Part shown: positions 56,755 through 64,000 of the stretch, in pieces | How the letters are laid out: every line of letters begins with the position of its first letter | Position numbering within the stretch: the first letter of the stretch is position 1 | DNA from: Cercophora sp. LCS_1 | Lineage: Eukaryota; Ascomycota; Sordariomycetes; Sordariales; Lasiosphaeriaceae | Assembly: GCA_036250225.1 (NCBI GenBank) | Contig: JAPZLL010000002.1 | Coordinates: forward strand, 496,001 to 560,000 | DNA length: 64,000 nucleotides | Reading direction: 5' to 3' | Notes under the pieces: generated by a model | The model's database searches: none | Told to the model about the DNA's origin: nothing | Seen by the model: only the letters and a program-made list of their open reading frames with translations | Program-made: the position numbers and the translations under genes

Positions 56755-58937
56755 TCCTTCACTGGGTTTACAGCATCCGGTCTGGCGTCGTGCTTTGTAG
56801 AACCGTTCCACAACAGCTGAACTCGGATGAAGTGATGTGGGTGCTTCTCCCGAAGGTACTGAACCGGCCGCCGCGAGTGAATCTTTCCCGAGGTGAGATG
56901 GAAATCAGAACAACTCCGGCGAGGAGGTGGGGGAGGCCTTTGCGATTAAGTACCCGGCATGAAGGGAAGCGCAAAGTACGGGCAAAAAACAGCAAGCAGA
57001 CAAACGGCACAGAGGCAACGTGCAGACTGGGGCCGGCCCACCGGTGATGCAAGTCCCGTCCTTGCCCAGGAAGAGGGGGAGGGCGACAAGACGAGGATTG
57101 GCAACCTGCCGTGTGATGGTACCTTGCATCGATCTCGTTTGTCTCTGGACAAATTTACTTAAATGAACGGGTATGACAGCTGCCAACTCCGTGGCCAAGG
57201 CTCCGACGAGAGAGCCTGCAATCTGGATAACCAAGCCAGCAAACTTCCAGGCTCTCTTTGGAAGTGGAAGAAGGAGCGCCATGTCTGGGCTTCCGCATCG
57301 CGCCTTCCAGCTTTTCCTCTCATACCCCCGCCGCTTGTGCCCCATGACGGATGGGTCATGTTTGCAGCTTCCCAGGGATGGGATACTCGAGCCTTAGGGC
57401 TTGGCTGATCGGGGATATACATGGCTGGAATTAAGGGATTGCATACAATCCATCGAGCCGAACCTCGTCGGCGAGAATTCAAGACACGCCATTGGCCAAG
57501 AGGTTGCGTAGACAGCGCGCAGAGCAGCCCCAGTGGGAACGTGCATCGTCAAGCTAGGAGCCGGTTCATCCAGGCCAATGGGTGTTTGTTCCCAGGTAAT
57601 CGAACCCGAGGTATTTGAGGGCTGCGGGACGACGGTTGGAGGCAGATCGCGTGGGAGGGGCGGAGCGCTGCATGGACAAGCGTGGTTAATGCTGCGCTGC
57701 ATCGCGCGAATGCCACTGCGCGGCTAACACACAGCACCGTACTTTGAGTCAACCGGTTTCACCTTCATGGCCTCCATCAGATTCCCAAAGCAGAAGTTTT
57801 CGGAGCACGCTCCTCTGGCAAGGCTTCCCAGGTACCTCCTCTTCTTGGCTTTGGAATCGCCAAATCCTTCTACCGCGGTTTCGGCATCTGTGGACGCAGT
57901 GCCTTTCTTCCGTTGGATGAACATCTCTTTCCCGATTCAACGGCTTCATATGGGCCCTCATGCCCGGCGACTGTGTGTGCGAAGGCCGTCGCTTGGCCAC
58001 CAACGGCTAATATGGCGGGCCAATTACGAGTGATTGCCCCCATCTCGACTTCCCCTTGGACTCGGGACCGCAATGACGGCGTTGAGGAGCGGATCGACGG
58101 CAAACCTCCCGTCCGTATAAGAGAGACTGCTATGGATCTTGAGTTATGCGTTAGCTTTGCGGCATCTCAACGCCTGACCGAATTTGGCGTGATCGCTCAA
58201 TGGAGGTTCCAACAAGGTTTGTGGCTTGTCGACTTGCAGCCGTGCTAGCGAGGCATGATGAGGGAAGAGTCTCTCGTTCTGTGCCCTGTGGCTGCATTTT
58301 CGTCTGGCGCTCAAGAACTTGGTGTGATCCCCGGGGAAATGTCGATACTGTTGGTGGTCGGGGTTGTTTGTGCTGCACAAGTTCGAAGCTGCAACCACCT
58401 TAGGCAGGGGAGCCAGTGGGCGGACATCTCTAACTGTGACAATGGGCGGGCGCCAAGGCTGGTGTCCTAGGAGCGATCTCTTCCATAGGTTTGTTGGTGA
58501 TAACCCCCTGGAGAAGCTAGCCCTGTAATTTGGACCAGCTCACCGGGCGTAGATGTGCATTTGTTTCACGCTTGATAGTCATCAACGTCTCTTGGCGTTT
58601 ACTTTGCAGAAGCAAAGCCGGTGGGTCATGTTTGCCTGAAGGAAAGGGGAGGCGGTTGAGTAAAGTTACGCGGGAGTACAGTTACGCGGCATTTTGCATG
58701 CTGGTGATGGGTGGAAGGAACCTCATCAACTATTCTTGTGCCTGCTCAATTCCCTTCTCGGGCGGATATTTTGGATTGGGATAGTATAAACTACCAAACT
58801 CGTTGCCGCTAGAATGCTGACGTGAGGTGAGCGATGATGTGCAAGCTGGTCTTCTCAACGGCCACTGTCCATCAAGAAATTGGTGAGGCGAGTTGACTGC
58901 AAGGGGATACCCTGGTTCAAAATCCTTGGCGTGGGTG

Positions 58938-58949
58938 AACCCTAACCCT
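58938..58949 (+). promoter_or_regulatory. AACCCTAACCCT motif upstream of V-ATPase subunit f
   Basis: Two telomere-repeat units in a row, 236 nt upstream of the start codon and in the coding-strand orientation. It resembles Tbf1-type binding sites and repeats the motif seen upstream of VPS71. Confidence 0.45.
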
Positions 58950-59184
58950 TGCAATGCTGCCTACCCTGCGAGCTCCTGCCTGAATTTCAAGGCTGGAAAC
59001 ACCCCGAGGACCCACTCGCTGTGCCGGCGCGGTTGCTGAGCGTCGTCGTCGACATCATATCACTCAGAACGAACGAACGCCGACAACATCGAACCAGCCC
59101 TAACGAACGCAGAGGGGTGTGTTGCTGATCAAACAACTAATACTTGAAACCTGACGATTGGGCTGCTCCCACCCCGCCGTCACG

Positions 59185-59564
59185 ATGAAGCCCGTCGTCA
59201 GTGCAATGCAGGCATGGTCTTGGTACGGTTCTCCCTTTCCCTGCATCGCTAATGGTTCTGTCGCTGACCATCACTAGCGTCGTCATCTCGATATTTGCAA
59301 TTGTTATCCTGTCGACGCTCGGATTCCTCTTCAAGGCGAACCACCCCGAACTCGTTGGCGGCGATGAGGACCCCGAGAACGGAGCTGCGGTTGCGACGAC
59401 CGTCTTTACTGCTGTGTTTATCTATGCTGTAGGTTATAATCACCCGGGACCTAGTCCGCAGCCACGTCTGACACGCATTTCTCTATCAGGGCTTCCTTGT
59501 CTTTTGTGGCCTTCAGGGCTTGCTTCACGTTCGGGAAAGTCGGCGAGGCGCAATTGCGCTGTAA
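59185..59564 (+). CDS. V-ATPase Vo subunit f / RNase K family small membrane protein
   Basis: Exons 59185-59222, 59278-59428 and 59490-59564 give 87 residues; introns are 55 and 61 nt with good signals. The product starts MKPVVSAMQAWSCVVISIFA, has a membrane segment through ILSTLGFLFKANHPELVG, then the family motif DPENGAAVATTVF, a second membrane segment and GFLVFCGLQGLLHVRESRRG. This is the layout of yeast YPR170W-B and animal RNASEK: two membrane helices with N(H)xExxxG and DPE(D/N)G. The yeast protein was found as subunit f in the V-ATPase Vo structure, so a role in the proton channel sector of vacuole and endosome membranes is inferred. It fits with MON1 and DOP1 as endomembrane genes, though 40 kb apart. 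Confidence 0.87.
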
Positions 59565-60743
59565 TACGAGACTGTGTTTGTTGGAATTTCAGAAAGCATT
59601 ATGGCGTTTGGAATTGTCCTGGGAGGACTCTGCATCAGTTTCTACTTACTCGGCTAGATGGCTGGGTACTGTACCATTATCGAACCGCGGCGGACCGGTG
59701 GAATGGACTAGAACAGTCCGAGGGCAGCTGATCAGGGCGCATTTTGGTGTTTGACCTGTCAAGGGCCGTCTCGAAAGACGGATATCTTCCGGCGGGTCAA
59801 GTTAGACGCAGTTGAGAGGGCGGATATGTCACTGGCGGTTACCATATTCCAAGCATTCGACTTTTGGGCCGTGTGCTTCGGCGTATTATCCTCAAGAAAT
59901 GGAAACCACGAAGATTCTCGCACCCTTGGGGCTCTGATCCTAACTCCATTGGGTCTCACTCGCCTGGATAAGAACAGTTGGGCGTCTGTGTATTTGCGAA
60001 TCGGGCTGTGGGTATACTTGGGCACGAGACAACCCTCCAGAACCAATCACACATTTTCGGGGTCATGACTGCTTACCTAGGTGCTCCTCCTATTTCTTCT
60101 GTTCAAGACCATTCTTGTCGCCCAATCCTCTGCAGGATCCTAGGGGTTGCCCAGGTTGATGCTCTGGAGGTTGGCGATTGGCTGGGGCTGGCCCACAGCC
60201 GTTGGTGGAAGCCAGGCACGACCGAGCCCATTCTATGCCTGGAACCACAGAACCCACGGGCGAAATTCGTTCGTTAGGCATCACTCTGACTCTTTTCACC
60301 AACCTCAAATTCGTGCTCCAATTTCCAACACAGCCCGACAATCACGGGACTTCGTGTTCGCCTCGCGCTGCTGTCGCGTCAAGCATACCCTGTTCAGACT
60401 AGGCAGCACACCGCCATGACTGACTAGGGTGGTGCTAGAGCTGAGGACGGTCTGGTCGAGCGGATGCAAGCGACTTCCCCAAACGACTTTCCGTCTCTTT
60501 GAACCCTCGCTTGAAACTCTGGCATGAGATTTATAAATATCCATTTCTCGCGGCCAGCTTCCGGTCAATTACCTTCCTCTCAGCACATTGATGATCAAAG
60601 CAGCACCGTTCCGAACATCAGCAACCAGCTTGATATCACAACCTTGTCTTTCTCCTTGACCTCTTTCCGGACTCAGTTTATACTTTGTTTGCGTCAGCCA
60701 GTCGTGCTATTCCTTTCGGTTCCGAAACCATTGACTTCCTACC
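59565..60743. other. intergenic interval of about 1.2 kb, no gene seen
   Basis: Between two plus-strand genes. A TATA-like element is noted at 60532-60540. Nothing else recognised. Confidence 0.5.
60532..60540 (+). promoter_or_regulatory. TATA-box candidate of the ankyrin gene
   Basis: TATAAATAT about 205 nt upstream of the ATG at 60744. It is plausible if the 5' UTR is about 150 to 180 nt. Confidence 0.35.
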
Positions 60744-63700
60744 ATGGCATCCGCGGTTCCCCAGCTTCCAGTCCCACATGCGGACCTGGTGAAGCACATT
60801 GCAAAGCATCCGGAAACCCCCCTCATTCAACTCATCGAGCCCTACCGCAAGTTCGAAGCTCATCTCCGCCAAACCTTTGCCCAAGATGCGGGGAATGAGT
60901 TGCTGAAGGATCCTCACGTCAACGTTTTGCCCATCTTCACCGAAGACACCGCCAATGTCAAGATCAAGGCTCGCAATCTCGATGCCGAGTCAGAGGAGGA
61001 GAAGGCCAAGTATATCATGCCCCTTACTGATGATGTCCGCCGCGAGGATGGGTCACCTGCGGTCGTTTCATCTCTTAAAGAGTTCCAGCGCAACTTCGGC
61101 ATCTTTTCCGAGTCGTCGCTCGGTGAGCTGGACTGGAGCAACGTCGTTGCTGCCGGCTCCTCAGTTGTGAACTGCTTGCTTCCAGTGCCTGAGAAGTACA
61201 GCCGCACTAAGCGTGGTCTTCGGGAGTTCTATCACGAAAAGTTCTCTCCTGCCTCCGACGTTGATCTTTTCCTCTACGGCCTCACGGAGGAGCAGGCGAT
61301 TGAGAAGATCAAAGACATTGAGACCAAGGTTCGTGACAGTCTTCTGACTGAGACTACTACGGTCAGAACAAAGCACGCCATCACAATCTGTAAGTTGGCA
61401 GTGTTTATTTTCTAGGGACACTTTCCCCTAACACGTCCACAGGCAGTCAGTACCCGACTCGTCACATTCAGATTGTTCTCCGCATCTACAACTCGGTGTC
61501 TGAGATTCTGACGGGCTTCGACATTGATTGCTCTGGTGCGGCCTATAACGGCAAGCAAGTCTACTGCACGCCGCGCGCGCTGCAGTCTTATATGACCCAG
61601 ATTAACCACATCGACTTGAGCCGCCGCAGCCCTTCCTACGAGAACCGCTTGTCGAAGTACAGCCATCGGGGATTTGAGGTTTACTGGCCCGATCTTGACC
61701 GCTCGCGTATCGACCCAAGTATCTTTGAGCGCTCCTTCCAGCGAACCCTGGGCCTCGCGAGACTCCTTGTCCTGGAACGCCTGCCGACATCTCGCTCGCG
61801 GGAGTCGTATATCGACAAGCGTCGTGAAGAAAGGGGCCGGCCCGCAATCGACCGTTACAACCGATTCTTCCGCTCTCTTGGCGGAAACATCAAGGACAAC
61901 CACGAGGACGAAGTGGCCGATTGGGTTAACGAAGAAGAGGTGTCGAACTACCACACTTTTACGATTCCCTATGGTGAAAAGTTCCACGCCAAGAAGATTG
62001 AGAAGCTCTGCTACACCAGAGATCTGCTACTCAACGCAGAGTGGAACCAGTCGGATGATAGAGAAGTCTATCTTCATCGCCACCCGGCTTTTGTAAGGCA
62101 CACTTGTTTGAGATGCTCGCCGAGTTTGACTGACAATCGTCGATTTTGTAGTTTGGTCGAGTCGAGGACGTGATAACGGACTGCTGCGGATACTGCCCTA
62201 TCCCGAAGACTGACGAGGAGAAGGAGATCGCGGAGAAGGAGTCCAAGATCTATGTTTCGGGCACAATCTCTTTCATCAGGGACGACCCCGGTAGACAGGT
62301 GAGAAGACAATCACTATCCCTCAGAACAGGAGTTTGACACGAGCAATAGCAAATCGGATCTTTCAATCCCCTGACCGACGATGATTGGACCGAGATGGCC
62401 TATGTCGGGAATACCGCGCGCCTCTGCGCGGCGATTGTGGACGGTGACCTCGAGCACGTTGAGGATTGGCTTGCCCAAGAAGGCGTCAACCCCGATACTC
62501 GCGACTTCACCGGAAGGACGCCGCTTCACCTCGCGGTTATGAGTTCTACTCCCGAGATTGTGAAACGAATCGTCGACGCCGGAGCGCGTCTTGTCGCCAG
62601 ACTAGCGGATGGAAGGACAGCACTTCATCTCGCTGCTGCTCGAGGCAACGTCGAGATTATCAAGATTCTCATGGATAAGAGCATCGCCAATGAGGCTGAG
62701 TATGAGGAGAAGCAAGACCAGCGACGATTGGCAAAGAGCTCAGAGAAGAAAGCCGAGGGTGCGGCTGCCAACGAGGAAGACGAGGGGATGGCCGACGCCG
62801 ACGAAGAGGAATCGGGAGAAGGATCTGACGAAGAATCTGATATCGAGATGGTCGATGGCGATGAGTCGGAAGTTGAGGCACGCAGCATGGCTACCGGCTC
62901 TTTTGTGGAGGTCAAGCGTCAAGGCACTGCAGCGGAAGGGGACGAGGCAGCCTTGGATGACGAGGAGGAGCCGAATTTCTTCGATGTCAACGTTGTGGCT
63001 TGGGACACACCCTGCTCGGCCTTACACCTGGCCATCACCGAGGGCCACGACGAGGTTGTCAAGACCTTGTGCCAGGTAAGACGACACCTTCCAACCGAGG
63101 CGCAGCTAGCTAACGCTTTACGTAGGACTACGGTGCGGATATCCTTTTGCCTGTCAAATTCTTGGACTCGCAAAAGACTCCATCTGGCTCTCTCTTGACT
63201 CTCGTCCTTGCCTTGGCCCTGCCAGAGGAGAAGGCAAAGTCGATGGCGAAGACTCTCCTGAGCCTCGGCGCCACGTCGGCTCAGGCCGACTTGAACAGCG
63301 CGACGGCTTTCCATCGCTACGTCGAAGCGAATGTCAAGTCTCTCATCGACACTCTGCTCGAAGCGGATCCTACCGGTGCCAAATCCGCGATTAACCATGT
63401 GATCGTCTCTCGATACGGAAGCCCGCAGACAGTGCTTCATGCTGCGATCCGTCAGTGCGATCTTCCTTTGGTCTTGACGCTCCTCGAGCATGGGGCCGCC
63501 ACCGAGATTGATTTCGAGACCTGGTACGTGAACATATCTCAGATGCTGTGTGTGGGTTTGCAACTGACAGCAAGGCAGGCTCAAGTCAGCGAAGCAGTCT
63601 CCCATGAGTGGTGATTTGCGGTCGTTTGAGGAGAACGAGAAGCGATTCAAGAACTCGATGGAGCAGCCGTTGATCGTGGCGCTGAACAGCGCCAAACCAG

Positions 63701-64000
63701 AGACTGCTCTTCTGCTTCTGGAGCGAGGCGCTGATCCGAACGTCATCACCGCAAGCTCATACTATACCATGGACTGTAGCTGGTCGAGTAGCCCGGGAGA
63801 GTCCGCTCTTGACCTTGTTACGAACCAGCTCGAGGTTCTGCGCACTTTCAGGGGAGAGAACCCCGAGACAGCACCAGTCAAACCCGAGGGCATCGATACC
63901 TACCTTGAACGCTTCAAAGAGGGGACCTACCAGCACTGGAAGGTGTCGAACGACGTCAGCTCGACTCTGTCGGTATATCGCAGGGACGTCAGAAAGTGGA
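60744..64000 (+). CDS. ankyrin-repeat protein with N-terminal nucleotidyltransferase-like region, 3' partial
   Basis: Exons 60744-61389, 61443-62092, 62152-62298, 62350-63075, 63126-63523 and 63579-64000 (runs off the edge) give at least 996 residues. All introns have GTAAG/GTGAG/GTACG donors and keep frame. The N-terminal region has VVAAGSSVVNCLL (Gly138-Ser139) and, about 35 residues on, ASDVDLFLYGLTEEQAIEKI (Asp172-x-Asp174), then HIQIVLRIYNSVSEILTGFD. The order G-S, D-x-D and a later acidic strand resembles a nucleotidyltransferase fold. Ankyrin repeats follow: TGRTPLHLAVMSSTPEIVKR, DGRTALHLAAARGNVEIIKI, then after a long Glu/Asp-rich insert SALHLAITEGHDEVVKTL, TVLHAAIRQCDLPLVLTLLE and PLIVALNSAKPETALLLLER. 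Function unknown; the NTase reading is inference from motif order. Confidence 0.88.

Larger units (their letters stand above)
56658..59184. other. intergenic interval of about 2.5 kb, no confident gene
   Basis: Divergent region between the SOD gene and the V-ATPase subunit gene. Only short open frames without family resemblance. It contains the AACCCTAACCCT motif at 58938-58949. Confidence 0.5.

Overview
The window reads as nuclear DNA of a filamentous ascomycete, most likely a Sordariomycete. The basis is short introns (mostly 38 to 170 nt) with GTAAGT-like donors, CTAAC or CTGAC branch sites and CAG/TAG acceptors, a compact gene layout on both strands, and fungal protein families throughout. 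No bacterial operon, CRISPR array or intact transposon was seen. All exon joins below were worked out by eye from reading frame, splice signals and family resemblance; none has transcript support.

Left part (1 to about 29.3 kb) is gene dense. It holds the 3' part of a WLM/RanBP2 zinc-finger metalloprotease gene, a small secreted six-cysteine protein, the SWR1 subunit Vps71/Swc6, tRNA-Cys(GCA), a small mitochondrial membrane protein, protein disulfide isomerase with an HDEL tail, two long disordered proteins of unknown role, MON1 and DOP1 (divergent pair), TGS1 and the GRASP protein Grh1 (divergent pair), OST2/DAD1, and a DUF202 membrane protein. Five of these (PDI, MON1, DOP1, GRASP, OST2) act in the secretory and endolysosomal system and lie within about 21 kb.

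The middle (about 29.3 to 43.85 kb) is gene poor. The only confident gene in about 14.5 kb is a Zn2Cys6 transcription factor at 32974-34538, with about 3.6 kb of empty sequence on its 3' side and about 9.3 kb on its 5' side. Short tandem repeats and homopolymer runs are common here.

The right part (43.85 to 64 kb) looks more accessory up to about 57 kb. It holds a 2-oxoglutarate/Fe(II) oxygenase, a fungal N-terminal-domain/ankyrin-like protein that resembles NLR-type fungal proteins, a stand-alone class V aminotransferase resembling the N-terminal half of molybdenum-cofactor sulfurase, and a GPI-anchored Cu-only superoxide dismutase. It then returns to housekeeping genes with V-ATPase Vo subunit f (RNase K family) and ends inside a large ankyrin protein whose N-terminal region carries a nucleotidyltransferase-like signature.

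Items most worth a second look are the ankyrin protein with its G-S-S/D-x-D module, the HeLo-like/ankyrin protein, the MOSC-less sulfurase-like enzyme, a GC-AG intron in DOP1, two stop-free introns that are multiples of three, and AACCCTAACC motifs upstream of two housekeeping genes.
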